Shown: positions 38,411 through 47,343 of the stretch, one piece after another
How positions within the stretch are numbered: the first letter of the stretch is position 1
Layout: every line of letters starts with the position of its first letter
From: an uncultured Eubacteriales bacterium
GTDB lineage: Bacteria; Bacillota; Clostridia; Oscillospirales; CAG-272
Assembly (NCBI GenBank): GCA_905210485.1
Contig: CAJLXA010000007.1
Coordinates: forward strand, 1-57,537
DNA: 57,537 bases
Reading direction: 5' to 3'
Made by a program: the position numbers and the translations under genes
Notes under the pieces: generated by a model
Told to the model about the DNA's origin: nothing
The model's input: only the letters and a program-made list of their open reading frames with translations
Database searches by the model: none

Positions 38411-39787
38411 TTATTTGCCGACGCAGAAATGGCTGAAAATTTCGTGTACGACATCTTCGCTGACGGCGCGCCCGTCCAGTTCGCCGAGGGCACCGATCGC
38501 CCGTTCAAGGTCGCCGGCAATCATGTCTTCCGGACAGCCGGATTCTGCCGACAGAATGGCCGTATCGAGAAATTCCTTCGCGCGCGACACAGCGGCATAT
38601 TGCCGTGCGCCGGAAAGAATGGCGTCTTCGCCGACAGTCAGTTTTTCATCGGTGAAAAGGCGGGTTATGAGATCGGCAAGCGGCGACATGTCGCCCGTTT
38701 TGGCCGAAAGCATGACGGTGTGGGGGATTTCCGCAGTCACTTCCGTCATATCGTATACGGCGTTGTCGGATTTATTGAGAACGGCGATGACGGTCGCGGA
38801 AAGCGTTTTCAATTCTTTAAGAAGAGCGCGGTCTTCGTCATCAATCGGTCGCGACATATCAAAAACGGCAAGGCAGAGCTCACATTCGCGCATGAAGCGG
38901 TGACTGCGGTCAACGCCGATCTGCTCCACGGGATCGTCGGTTCGGCGCAGGCCGGCTGTGTCACTGATGCGCAACTTGACAGGGCCGATGTTCACGGTTT
39001 CGCTCAGGACGTCGCGCGTGGTGCCGGGAATGTCCGTGACAATGGCCAGTTCTTCGCCGGCAAGCAGGTTGTACAGCGAACTTTTTCCGACATTCGGTTT
39101 CCCGCAGATGGCGGTTCTGATACCCTCGGTAATGGCGCGACCGGTTCTGTAACTGGATAAAAGTAAATCAAGGTTTGCATTTTCTGCGATCAGAAGATCT
39201 TTGATTTCTTTGTGAGACAGAGAAGCAAGGTCTTCGTCAGGGAAGTCGATGGTGGCGAAAAGCGAGGCCATCACCTTTGTCAATGAAGCACGGATCGCGT
39301 CGACAGCCGAACCGAGTTTTGTACGGGAGGGGGCGGCAGAGAGACGGATTTCGGCGTAACTTTTGGCTTCCAGGAGGTTAGCCACCGCTTCGGCGTCCGA
39401 AAGGGAAAGGCGGCCGGAGACAAAAGCGCGTTCCGTGAATTCACCGGGGTCTGCAAGAAGCGTTCCGGCGGCAAGAACGGCCTCCAGAACGGTGCGTGTG
39501 ATGAGAATACCGCCGTGGCAGGTAATCTCCGCAGTGTCTTCGCCCGTATAGGAGTGCGGGGAACGGAAAAGAGTGGCCATGCCGTCGTCGATGACGGCCG
39601 ATTTATCACGGATATCGCCGTAGACCGTGCGGTTCGACGGAAGGGCGGACAGCGGTTTTCCGTTTTTCGGGAGGAATACTTTGTCTGCGACGGAGAGTGC
39701 GTCGGGGCCGCTTATTCTTATAAGTGCGACACCACCCTTTCCGGGTGGTGTCGATATGGCGGCTACGGTTACCGACAGATCATGCAT
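38411..39787 (-). CDS. mnmE: tRNA modification GTPase MnmE
   Basis: A 458-residue GTPase that with MnmG adds carboxymethylaminomethyl to U34 of certain tRNAs. The N-terminal tetrahydrofolate domain (STPPGKGGVALIRISG), a central helical domain with inserted G domain (GKPNVGKSSLYNLL, DIPGTTRD, DTAGLR, NKSD) and the C-terminal FCVGK with the essential Cys are all present. ATG at 39787 overlaps the jag stop by eight bases. It is the last gene of the rpmH cluster; mnmG is not in the window. Confidence 0.96.
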   Translation of the reverse strand: MHDLSVTVAAISTPPGKGGVALIRISGPDALSVADKVFLPKNGKPLSALPSNRTVYGDIRDKSAVIDDGMATLFRSPHSYTGEDTAEITCHGGILITRTVLEAVLAAGTLLADPGEFTERAFVSGRLSLSDAEAVANLLEAKSYAEIRLSAAPSRTKLGSAVDAIRASLTKVMASLFATIDFPDEDLASLSHKEIKDLLIAENANLDLLLSSYRTGRAITEGIRTAICGKPNVGKSSLYNLLAGEELAIVTDIPGTTRDVLSETVNIGPVKLRISDTAGLRRTDDPVEQIGVDRSHRFMRECELCLAVFDMSRPIDDEDRALLKELKTLSATVIAVLNKSDNAVYDMTEVTAEIPHTVMLSAKTGDMSPLADLITRLFTDEKLTVGEDAILSGARQYAAVSRAKEFLDTAILSAESGCPEDMIAGDLERAIGALGELDGRAVSEDVVHEIFSHFCVGK

Positions 39788-40724
39788 TGTCGGTTTCGGC
39801 CGTTTCTGTTTCCGATACGTTGTTGGCCGCATCGTCTGCTTTTGCCTTCTTCACAAGGTAAATCACAACTTTGCGGTTGGTGTCGGAACCGACGGAATTG
39901 GTGGAAACGCCCTCAATGTTCTGCACTTCGGAGTGGATAATGCGGCGTTCGTAAGGATTCATCGGCTCCAGCATCACACTGCGCTGATTGCGGAGCGCTT
40001 TTGCCGCCATACGGCGCGCAAGCGCGCGCAGCGTTTCTTCTCTCTTTGCACGGTAGCCTTCTACGTCGACGGTGACGCGACGGCGGTCGCGTTCGCCATC
40101 CGCTTTCTTACGGGAGCCGGCAAGGTTGGCGAGGTACTGGAGAGAGTCCAGCGTGTCGCCGTGGTGTCCGATAAAGGCGCTGGCGTCTGCGCCGGTAATG
40201 AGGATGCGGCGGGTGTTGTCCTCGCAGAGGAAGAGCGAAACTTCCGCCTCAAGACCGATATCGGCTACCAGTTTTTTTACAAAGTCATAGGAAAGATCCT
40301 CGCCGTCGGCGACTTCGAGTTTTTCCATTTTGAGTTCGCTTTCGGGAATCATGGCCTCGTGCGGTTCGGCGGGCGTGTCGGGCATTTCGGCAATGACAAG
40401 GCGTTCGCGGGCGACTTTCTGTTTTTTGCCGCGATTACGGTTGCGTTTTCCGTTATCTTCGCGCGGCGTATTGTCTGTGTTTGCGGGGGCGGCGTCGGAT
40501 TCCGCCGGCTTTTCGGCCGGTTTCGCGGCCGTTGTCATATTTTTCAGTCTGATGGTGGCTTTTACTTTGGCGGGGCGGACATTGATGATGCCGAAAATAC
40601 CGCGGCTGCCGGCATCAATCACTTCATATTTGATTTCATCGGATTCGGAAGCGCCGAGCAGGAGTCTTGCGGTTTCTTTGGCATCTTCAACGTCTTTTCC
40701 GGTGGCGAGAATTTCTCTAAACAC
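39780..40724 (-). CDS. jag: RNA-binding protein Jag/KhpB
   Basis: A 314-residue protein with a Jag-N domain (about 1-55; SRGIFG), a long charged Ala/Lys/Arg linker (about 60-130), a KH domain with IGHHG and a C-terminal R3H domain (MNPYERRIIHS). KhpB binds RNA with KhpA and affects cell division. It starts with GTG after AAAGGA and lies between yidC and mnmE as usual. Confidence 0.95.
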   Translation of the reverse strand: MFREILATGKDVEDAKETARLLLGASESDEIKYEVIDAGSRGIFGIINVRPAKVKATIRLKNMTTAAKPAEKPAESDAAPANTDNTPREDNGKRNRNRGKKQKVARERLVIAEMPDTPAEPHEAMIPESELKMEKLEVADGEDLSYDFVKKLVADIGLEAEVSLFLCEDNTRRILITGADASAFIGHHGDTLDSLQYLANLAGSRKKADGERDRRRVTVDVEGYRAKREETLRALARRMAAKALRNQRSVMLEPMNPYERRIIHSEVQNIEGVSTNSVGSDTNRKVVIYLVKKAKADDAANNVSETETAETDNA

Positions 40725-40747
40725 GATTCTGTTCCTTTCAGAAATGA

Positions 40748-41848
40748 TTACTTTTTCTTTTTCTTCGGGTGTTTTTTGCTGGCGTTGTTTTTCTTCTTCG
40801 GGGCCTTCATGGTTTCGTTGACGCCGGCATAGGTGGATTCGCCGTCATCGTCGTATTTGGAACGGATTTCGGGAATTACCACATTGCTGTCGTCATCATC
40901 GTCGTCGATATGGTGAAGCGAATGGAGGGACGGCGCCGCTTTCATTTCAGTAGCACGGCGTTTGGCGGCTTTCTGCATTTCGCGGATTTCTTCATCCGTG
41001 AAAGTCGGAAGCGGCATGATCTTTGCAAGGATAAAGGACTGCAAAAGACCGAGAAGCGACTGATAAATCCAGTAAATACCGATAGCGGCGGGGAAAGTAA
41101 AGGCAAAGTAAAGCGTTAAGAGTGGCATGATGATGTCCATGATTTTGTTCGACATCTGCATTTCGGGCGTGGCGTCTACGGCCACGTTCATACCGCTGAA
41201 TTTGCGCATGAGCTTCATGGAGAAGAACTGCGCGAAGAATACGAGAACGGGAATAATGACCAGTATGGTGAAGGGGACGAGCGTCGGGGTTGCGCCGACA
41301 TTGATTCCTAACACGTTAAGTTTCGGAAGAAGTGCGTCGCCGGTTATTTCACGGACCGCGTCTATATTGGTTTCGTTGATCTTGGACAGGATGGTTAGTT
41401 GCAGGTTCTGATCCTTTTCGGCCACATCAAACATAACGCGCAACTGCTCAATGGCTTCCGTTGACAAACGGGAAATGAATTCAAGCGGGCGGCGGATAAT
41501 GTTGAAAAGTGCGATGATGATCGGAAACTGTAAAAGGAGCGGAAAACAACCGGAAAAAGGAGAATATCCTTCGCGCCGTTGCATTTCCAAGATTTCCTCT
41601 TGTTTTTTCTGAAGCGTGGCTTTGTCGTTGCGCCCCTGATATTTTTTCTCAATGAGCGCCATTTTCGGCCGCAGGGCGGCCAGTTTTATCTGCGACTTCT
41701 GCTGTTTTATGGCAAAAGGAAGGAGCAGCAATTTGAAAAACAGGGCATAGAAAAGCAGTGCCAACACATAGTTCCCGAAAGAAATGCGGTAGCAGAACTG
41801 CATAACGTAGCCAAACAGGCCGAGGAAAAAATTCCAGAACTGTGACAT
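40748..41848 (-). CDS. yidC: Membrane insertase YidC
   Basis: A 366-residue insertase. About five membrane helices (from residue 15 on, including FYALFFKLLLLPFAIKQQ and FPLLLQFPIIIALF) match the bacterial YidC/Oxa1 core; the long C-terminal tail ends in a lysine-rich stretch, as in ribosome-binding forms. It integrates proteins into the membrane with or without Sec. No lipobox is visible, unlike SpoIIIJ of Bacillus. ATG at 41848 is chosen; the longer frame overlaps the yidD end. Confidence 0.93.
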   Translation of the reverse strand: MSQFWNFFLGLFGYVMQFCYRISFGNYVLALLFYALFFKLLLLPFAIKQQKSQIKLAALRPKMALIEKKYQGRNDKATLQKKQEEILEMQRREGYSPFSGCFPLLLQFPIIIALFNIIRRPLEFISRLSTEAIEQLRVMFDVAEKDQNLQLTILSKINETNIDAVREITGDALLPKLNVLGINVGATPTLVPFTILVIIPVLVFFAQFFSMKLMRKFSGMNVAVDATPEMQMSNKIMDIIMPLLTLYFAFTFPAAIGIYWIYQSLLGLLQSFILAKIMPLPTFTDEEIREMQKAAKRRATEMKAAPSLHSLHHIDDDDDDSNVVIPEIRSKYDDDGESTYAGVNETMKAPKKKNNASKKHPKKKKK

Positions 41849-41864
41849 TTTAAACTCTCTTTCT

Positions 41865-42143
41865 TTATCTCCCGTATCTTGCATCGGGCGGGCAGTATTT
41901 CGGTATTCTGGGATATGACGGTTTCACTCTTTTCGGCGGAACGGGATCGTATCCCGGACGGCCGAACGGGTTACAGCGCAACAGGCGCCAGACCGTAAGG
42001 CCGAAACCCACAAAAAAACCTCGTTTTTGAAATGCGTCAAGCGCATAGGCAGAGCAGGTCGGAGTGAACCTGCAGCAAGGCGGTTTCAGGGGAGATATGA
42101 ATTTTCGGTATAAGCGAATGAAAAAAATAAATACATGTTTCAT
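41865..42143 (-). CDS. yidD: Membrane protein insertion efficiency factor YidD
   Basis: A 92-residue protein with the YidD hallmarks CCRFTPTCSAYALDA and WRLLRCNPF. It lies inside the membrane face and supports YidC. It overlaps rnpA by four bases. Confidence 0.95.
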   Translation of the reverse strand: MKHVFIFFIRLYRKFISPLKPPCCRFTPTCSAYALDAFQKRGFFVGFGLTVWRLLRCNPFGRPGYDPVPPKRVKPSYPRIPKYCPPDARYGR

Positions 42144-42520
42144 ACGGTTGCGATCAGTCCGAGACGGATAAAGGCCGTCCGAAGTTCCGCCGCGACGGCG
42201 GTGGATTTCATGACGGTTGCCTTCTCCCTCGCCGCAATGACAATGAGGAAGCCTGTCCTTACCGCATTTTGGCGCAAAACGTTGCGGTATGCTTCACGGA
42301 TCACGCGCTTGGCGCGATTGCGTCTGACGGCGTTGCCGAGCTTTTTCGATACGGTGAGGCCTATGCGGTTCACGCGCAGTTTCTGCGGGTGCGCACGGCG
42401 GAGCCGCTCGGCGGCATAGTCGGGGAGAATATAAACGGCAAGAGCGGACGTAACGCATCGCTTGCCCTTGCTGTAGGCTTTGGAATAAAGGTGATTTTCA
42501 CATATCGCTTTGAATTTCAA
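42140..42520 (-). CDS. rnpA: Ribonuclease P protein component
   Basis: A 126-residue basic protein with the RNR signature (GNAVRRNRAKRVIREAYR) and RIGLTVSKKLG. It binds the RNase P RNA to trim tRNA 5' ends. ATG follows a GGAGGTGACG site just after the hairpin at 42547-42592. Confidence 0.95.
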   Translation of the reverse strand: MKFKAICENHLYSKAYSKGKRCVTSALAVYILPDYAAERLRRAHPQKLRVNRIGLTVSKKLGNAVRRNRAKRVIREAYRNVLRQNAVRTGFLIVIAAREKATVMKSTAVAAELRTAFIRLGLIATV

Positions 42521-42546
42521 TGCACGTCACCTCCGGGAATATATAG

Positions 42547-42592
42547 CAAGAACTCCGATAAGGCACTAACAAAGCGGTTATCGGAGTTCTTG
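42547..42592 (-). other. Perfect 15-bp hairpin between rpmH and rnpA
   Basis: Arms 42547-42561 and 42578-42592 (core GAACTCCGATAA) are perfectly complementary around a 16-base loop. No T tract follows on the minus strand (CTATATATT comes next), so it is not a simple terminator; a processing or stability element separating abundant rpmH mRNA from rnpA is likely. Confidence 0.7.
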
Positions 42593-42611
42593 TCATGCAC
42601 TTTGCACCTTA

Positions 42612-42746
42612 TCAATAGGAAAGCTGAACTCTTCCTTTGGCGCGTCTTCTTTTCAGAACTTTTCTTCCGTTGGCAGTGGCCATTCTTTTACGGAAGCCAT
42701 GAACTTTTTGTCTCTGTCTTTTTTTAGGCTGATAGGTTCTAAGCAT
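42612..42746 (-). CDS. rpmH: 50S ribosomal protein L34
   Basis: A 44-residue, strongly basic protein that reads MLRTYQPKKRQRQKVHGF and ends RAKGRVQLSY, the universal L34 sequence. It is too short for ordinary ORF lists. GGAGGTGCCGAT precedes the ATG. It is the first gene of the rnpA-yidD-yidC-jag-mnmE operon. Confidence 0.98.
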   Translation of the reverse strand: MLRTYQPKKRQRQKVHGFRKRMATANGRKVLKRRRAKGRVQLSY

Positions 42747-42808
42747 ATCGGCACCTCCTTTAAAATTTCATCACGTAATGCGTTACGTATCCATACAAGG
42801 CAATCACT

Positions 42809-42838
42809 ATTATACAATAAAATAAGAAACTTTGTCAA
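42809..42838 (-). promoter_or_regulatory. rpmH promoter
   Basis: TTGACA (42833-42838), 18 bp, TATAAT (42809-42814) on the minus strand. The leader contains ACGTAA/TTACGT (6-bp stem). Confidence 0.8.
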
Positions 42839-42854
42839 GGGATTTTTTGAAATT

Positions 42855-42894
42855 ATCGGCGGAAAACGGAAAAATCGTTCCGTCTTCCGCCGAT
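42855..42894. terminator. Hairpin after potD, possible terminator
   Basis: ATCGGCGGAA (42855-42864) pairs with TTCCGCCGAT (42885-42894). On the minus strand it is followed by AATTTC, a weak T tract, so termination is uncertain. Confidence 0.45.
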
Positions 42895-42897
42895 TTT

Positions 42898-44190
42898 TCA
42901 ATAATAACGGGCGCGGCGGCGCTTGACAATGAAGTTGTAAAGCAAAAGGCCTGTTGTTCCCGCGACGATCAGAAGAGAAATAATCAGGATAACGGGGCTG
43001 ATCGTTGTGTCGATCTTCAGTTCGTCCCACAGGTCGCTGACCACGATCTGCATATCTTCGCTGAGATAACTGAACGTGTAGGTGGTGGGAAGATCCGCAT
43101 AAAGATATTCGTCGCCGTAACATTCATAAACATAACATTCTTCGCCGGTTTCTTCATCAATATACGTTTCGTCACATTCGCGCACCGCGGTGACGGGGGT
43201 TGCATAACAGATGTAGTTGGCGTTCTGCAACGCGGGATTATAACTTTCGCCGCCGACTTCGATGTCGGTGGAGATCATGAAGTTGATGAAACGTTCGGCA
43301 ATTTCTTTGTGCGCGGCGTTTTTCGGGATACACATGGCGTCCACAAAAAGGTTTGTACCTTCAACGGGGTAGCAGAATTCAAGGTCTTCATTGGCTTCCT
43401 TCATCGTCAGGAAGTCGCCGGCATAGTACGGCGCGATGGCCGCGGTGCCACCCTCCATGGTGTTGAATACCTCGTCCATGACATAGGCTTGCAGGAGCGG
43501 TTTCTGCTGTTGCAGAATAGCGAGCGCTTCGCGCCAGTCCGCCTCGTTTTCGGAATTGATATAGTCCTTTGCCAGACCGTTTTTCTGCACATATTCGTAA
43601 GAAAGAATATATTGCGCTACGGCAAAGGCGTCACGCGAGTTGTTGAACATCAGCATGTTGCCGCTGTATTTCGGGTCGAGCAGGATCCGCCAACTGACAT
43701 CGCCCTCGAAGTCGGCGGAATCAACAAGATTCGGATTATAAATGAGGCCGACGGTACCGTAGGTGTAAGGAACCGTATAAAGACCGTCGGGGTCATAGAC
43801 GGGATTGCCCTCCATGCCGGGAATCAGAATTCCCGAAACGGCGGGAATGTTATCGAAGTTCAGCGGCGCAAGCATATTCTCGTGGCGCAGACGGTCGATC
43901 ATATAGTCGGAGGGGATGATAAGGTCGATGTCGGCACTGCCACCGGTAAGTTTGGAATACATGACTTCGTTTGAGGCAAACGTATTGTAGATCAGTTTGA
44001 TTTTCTGTCCGTAGGTCTCTTCGTAATACTGTTCAAAGAGCGGGAGCAGATCCTCGTCGATATACTCGCCCCAGTTGTAAACATAGAACTTTTCCACATC
44101 GCCGCTGTTGCCGCAGGAAGTGAGCGAAGTGGAACAGATAACAGAAAGGAAAACAACAAAAACAACAGAAATGTAACGTAAAGTTTTCAT
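42898..44190 (-). CDS. potD: Spermidine/putrescine-binding lipoprotein PotD with C-terminal anchor
   Basis: A 430-residue substrate-binding protein: lipobox LTSC (Cys26), then FYVYNWGEYIDEDLLPLFE, the typical opening, and a full type II binding domain. It captures polyamines outside the cell. Unusually, a hydrophobic helix (about 395-420, ILIISLLIVAGTTGLLLYNF) and a basic tail follow, so it should be held at both ends. ATG at 44190 follows AAGGAGG. It is the last gene of potABCD. Confidence 0.93.
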   Translation of the reverse strand: MKTLRYISVVFVVFLSVICSTSLTSCGNSGDVEKFYVYNWGEYIDEDLLPLFEQYYEETYGQKIKLIYNTFASNEVMYSKLTGGSADIDLIIPSDYMIDRLRHENMLAPLNFDNIPAVSGILIPGMEGNPVYDPDGLYTVPYTYGTVGLIYNPNLVDSADFEGDVSWRILLDPKYSGNMLMFNNSRDAFAVAQYILSYEYVQKNGLAKDYINSENEADWREALAILQQQKPLLQAYVMDEVFNTMEGGTAAIAPYYAGDFLTMKEANEDLEFCYPVEGTNLFVDAMCIPKNAAHKEIAERFINFMISTDIEVGGESYNPALQNANYICYATPVTAVRECDETYIDEETGEECYVYECYGDEYLYADLPTTYTFSYLSEDMQIVVSDLWDELKIDTTISPVILIISLLIVAGTTGLLLYNFIVKRRRARYY

Positions 44191-44200
44191 TTTTCCTCCT

Positions 44201-45025
44201 TTATACGGCGCGGGCATGCCGCTTCTGCGAACGCTTTTTCGCGACGTTCGACAAAATCAGCAGGACAAGAACACCGAGACAGAGAAGAGTGGAGAGCGCG
44301 TATACGTCGGGCGTGACGGTGCCTTTGCCGGTCAGACCGTAGATATAAACGGGCAGTGTGGAGTATTCGGATCCGGAAAGGAAATAGGTGATGACAAAGT
44401 CGTCGATCGAGAGGGTGAACGCCATGATGAAGCCGCTCAGAATACCGGGCATGATGCCGGGCAGCTCAACTTTGCAGAAAGCGGAGAAGGGCGTGCATCC
44501 GAGGTCGAGCGCCGCCTCCGTCAGGTGGCGGTCAAGCTGGCGGATCTTCGGCGTTACCGACAGAATGACATAGGGGAGATTGAAGGTGATGTGCGCGATG
44601 AGCACCGCGCTGAAACCGAGAATCGAGTCGACGCCTGTTCCGAAGATGACGGCGACCATCGCGAAAAGCAGAAACAGCGAAACGCCGGTAACAATATCGG
44701 GGTTCATCATCGGGATATTGGTCACCGTCCGCACCGCTTCACGCAGGTGCCGGTTGCGCATTTTATCCAGGCCGATGGCGGCCGCGGTGCCGATCGCAGT
44801 GGCGATCAGTGAGGAAAAGAGGGCAAGAAGCATGGTGTTTTTGAACGCTGTCCATACTTCGCCGTCACCGATCAGCGAACGGTACCACTGGAGTGAAAAA
44901 TGTCCGAATGCCGTGGTGCTTTCGAGACTGTTGAACGAGAAGAACACCATGATGGCGATGGGGGCGTACAGAAGTATAAAGATAAGAATGGTGTAAATGC
45001 GGGAAACGGCAAATCCTTTTTTCAT
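44201..45025 (-). CDS. potC: Polyamine ABC transporter permease PotC
   Basis: A 274-residue permease with six membrane helices and the EAA motif (EAALDLGCTPFSAFCKVELPGI) that docks to PotA. GGAGGTG precedes the start. It overlaps potB by four bases; with PotB it makes the membrane channel. Confidence 0.95.
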   Translation of the reverse strand: MKKGFAVSRIYTILIFILLYAPIAIMVFFSFNSLESTTAFGHFSLQWYRSLIGDGEVWTAFKNTMLLALFSSLIATAIGTAAAIGLDKMRNRHLREAVRTVTNIPMMNPDIVTGVSLFLLFAMVAVIFGTGVDSILGFSAVLIAHITFNLPYVILSVTPKIRQLDRHLTEAALDLGCTPFSAFCKVELPGIMPGILSGFIMAFTLSIDDFVITYFLSGSEYSTLPVYIYGLTGKGTVTPDVYALSTLLCLGVLVLLILSNVAKKRSQKRHARAV

Positions 45026-45819
45026 ACCAGAACACCTCCGTTATCGTCGTCGGAAAAACGGTTCATGACCCACATGCTGAGGAAGATCAGGATCATAAGA
45101 ATGAAAGACAGCATCGCGCCCATGTTGTAGTTGATGGCGCCGTTTGTGCCGAGGAAGCGGCTTTCGATCATGTCGCCGATCAGCGTGGTTTTGTTGCCGC
45201 CGAGCGCGGTGGAGATATAGAACGTGCTGACAGAGGGGACGAAAACCATGGTGATACCGGAAATGATGCCGGAGACGCTGAGCGGAAGAACGATCTTGCA
45301 CATTGTCTGGAAAGGCGTGCAACCGAGGTCGAGAGACGCTTCGATATACCGGCGGTCGATCTTTGTCAGTACCGTATAAATCGGCAGAATCATATAGGGC
45401 AGGTAGTTATAAACCATGCCGAGTATGACCGAGACCGGCGTTCCGAAAAAGCCGAGCAGTTTTACAATGGAGATCATGGAGTTCGTGCGGATAATGAAGT
45501 TGATCCACATCGGCAGCATGAGAAGCGTTATCATCATGCCCTGGCGGCTTTCTCCCATACGGGAAAGAATGTAGGCCAGAGGATAGGCGATGATAAGGCA
45601 GATCACCGTTGCAATCAAGGCATAGCACAGAGAACGTACAAACGTGGAGAAATAAACGGGGTTTCCGAACAGGCTGAGAAAATTCGCAAAAGAGAAATGC
45701 CCGTCCAGCGTAAAGGCATAATACAGAACGAAGATCAGCGGCACAAGAATGAAAATCACGCACCATACCATGTGCGGTGCCGCGAGAAATTTCTGCATGG
45801 CGGAACTTTTTTCTTTCAT
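45022..45819 (-). CDS. potB: Polyamine ABC transporter permease PotB
   Basis: A 265-residue permease with six helices and EASLDLGCTPFQTMCKIVLP as the EAA motif. It overlaps potA and potC by four bases each. Confidence 0.95.
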   Translation of the reverse strand: MKEKSSAMQKFLAAPHMVWCVIFILVPLIFVLYYAFTLDGHFSFANFLSLFGNPVYFSTFVRSLCYALIATVICLIIAYPLAYILSRMGESRQGMMITLLMLPMWINFIIRTNSMISIVKLLGFFGTPVSVILGMVYNYLPYMILPIYTVLTKIDRRYIEASLDLGCTPFQTMCKIVLPLSVSGIISGITMVFVPSVSTFYISTALGGNKTTLIGDMIESRFLGTNGAINYNMGAMLSFILMILIFLSMWVMNRFSDDDNGGVLV

Positions 45820-47036
45820 AGCGCGCCGTCACCTTCGGCGGAAGCGTCCGATTGGCTTTCTTCTTCCTCTTCGGTGGTCGGATCGGAAAGTTCGTCGAAT
45901 TCTTCGGAGAAAGAGCTGTAGTCGCCGAATTGACCCGAATATGCCGATTTCTTCATCACGTGGATGGCGTCCGGTTCAATGTAGAGGCCGATCGCGGCGT
46001 CGGGCGCCACATAATCGGTCGTCTGAATCATCCATTTGAAGCCGCCGATATCGACGATGATCTCCCAGTGAACGCCTTTGAACGTCACGCCGGTCACAGT
46101 GCCGGTCAGCATACCTTTTTCCGGAGAAACAACATCGACGTCTTCCGGACGGATAACGACGTCGACCGGTTCATTTTTGCGGAATCCCGCGTCAAGGCAC
46201 GCGAAAGTATGTCCCGAAAAATAAACAGAACGGTCGGCGCGCATAACGCCGTCGACAATATTGGATTCGCCGATAAAGTCGGCGACAAAAGCATTGACCG
46301 GCTCGTTGTAAATGTCGGTCGGCGTGCCGATCTGCTGAATTTTACCGTCTGCCATGACGACAACCACGTCGGACATGGAGAGCGCTTCTTCCTGATCGTG
46401 CGTGACATAGATAAAGGTGATGCCGGTCGCTTTCTGAATGTTTTTCAGTTCGACCTGCATGTCCTTACGGAGTTTCAGGTCAAGGGCGCCGAGCGGTTCG
46501 TCGAGCAGAAGAACGCGCGGTTTGTTGATGAGGGCGCGCGCAATGGCAACGCGCTGTTGCTGACCGCCGGAGAGCAGGTTGACGTCACGGCGTTCAAATC
46601 CGCGGAGCTTGACCATGTCCAGCATTTCGCCGACGCGCGCCGCGATTTCCTCTTCGGGGAGTTTGCGGAGGCGCAAGGCGAACGCGATATTTTCATATAC
46701 ATTGAGGTGGGGGAACAGTGCGTATTTCTGGAATACCGTATTGACGTTGCGTTTGTTCGGCGGCATATCGTTTATGCGTTTGCCGTCAAAAAGAACGTCG
46801 CCTACATCGGGGGTCTCAAAACCGCCGATAATACGCAGGGTTGTGGTTTTTCCGCAGCCGGACGGGCCGAGCAGCGTGACGAATTCGCTGTCCCGGATCT
46901 GAAGGTCAACGTGATCCAGAACGGTTTCACCGTCAAATTCTTTCGATACACCGACAAGCCGGATAAGGTTGCCGGGAGCGCCGCCGGGGTCCTCGTCTTT
47001 GTCCGACTGCTTTTCAAGGTTTGCGAAGTTGTTCAT
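45816..47036 (-). CDS. potA: Polyamine ABC transporter ATPase PotA
   Basis: A 406-residue ATPase: Walker A GPSGCGKTT, Q-loop VFQKYALF, signature LSGGQQQRVAIARAL, Walker B VLLLDEPLGALD and H-loop VTHDQEEAL, then the C-terminal TOBE domain. The last 35 residues are very acidic (TTEEEEESQSDASAEGDGAL) and not part of the family core. AGAAGGAG precedes the ATG. It heads the potABCD operon behind a structured leader. Confidence 0.95.
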   Translation of the reverse strand: MNNFANLEKQSDKDEDPGGAPGNLIRLVGVSKEFDGETVLDHVDLQIRDSEFVTLLGPSGCGKTTTLRIIGGFETPDVGDVLFDGKRINDMPPNKRNVNTVFQKYALFPHLNVYENIAFALRLRKLPEEEIAARVGEMLDMVKLRGFERRDVNLLSGGQQQRVAIARALINKPRVLLLDEPLGALDLKLRKDMQVELKNIQKATGITFIYVTHDQEEALSMSDVVVVMADGKIQQIGTPTDIYNEPVNAFVADFIGESNIVDGVMRADRSVYFSGHTFACLDAGFRKNEPVDVVIRPEDVDVVSPEKGMLTGTVTGVTFKGVHWEIIVDIGGFKWMIQTTDYVAPDAAIGLYIEPDAIHVMKKSAYSGQFGDYSSFSEEFDELSDPTTEEEEESQSDASAEGDGAL

Positions 47037-47183
47037 TTTTTTCTCCTTCTGACTTTGAAAAATGAGATTGTCCGCACCGGAAAGGCGCGGGCGGAATCCC
47101 TTACTCCGGCCGCATCGGGGGACAGGAAAAGGCGTGAAGAACGACCTCTTTGCTTCTCACCTTGCGGCCATATATAAAAGACG
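47037..47183 (-). promoter_or_regulatory. Structured 5' leader of potABCD
   Basis: About 145 bases. GGCCGCA pairs with TGCGGCC (47163-47169 with 47108-47114), closing a domain with an inner 11-pair stem (AAGGTGAGAAG with CTTCACGCCTT, 47153-47163 with 47129-47139; one mismatch, one G-U). No known riboswitch consensus fits. The SD sequence lies downstream of it. A translation-level sensor, e.g. for polyamines, is possible. Confidence 0.5.
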
Positions 47184-47188
47184 AAGTG

Positions 47189-47217
47189 ATTATAGCAAAA
47201 ACTTTCGCAAATTGCAA
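47189..47217 (-). promoter_or_regulatory. potABCD promoter
   Basis: TTGCAA (47212-47217), 17 bp, TATAAT (47189-47194) on the minus strand. Confidence 0.7.
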
Positions 47218-47343
47218 TAGTTTTGGCGAAAAAAATGACAAAAATTTTCCGAATTTTTCGGAAATAATCGAAATCTCGTCCGATTATTCCGAAAAAAATT
47301 GAGATTTTTTTATTAAACTCTGTTTTCCTCGTTTTTTCTCGCT
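47218..47343. other. Gap between pot promoter and S2P-like gene
   Basis: A/T-rich, with several AAAATTTTTC-like runs; no gene, terminator or clear symmetry is seen. Confidence 0.4.

Noticed and set aside
42747..42897. Replication origin next to rpmH
   Set aside because: No dnaA gene or cluster of TTATCCACA-like boxes is present.
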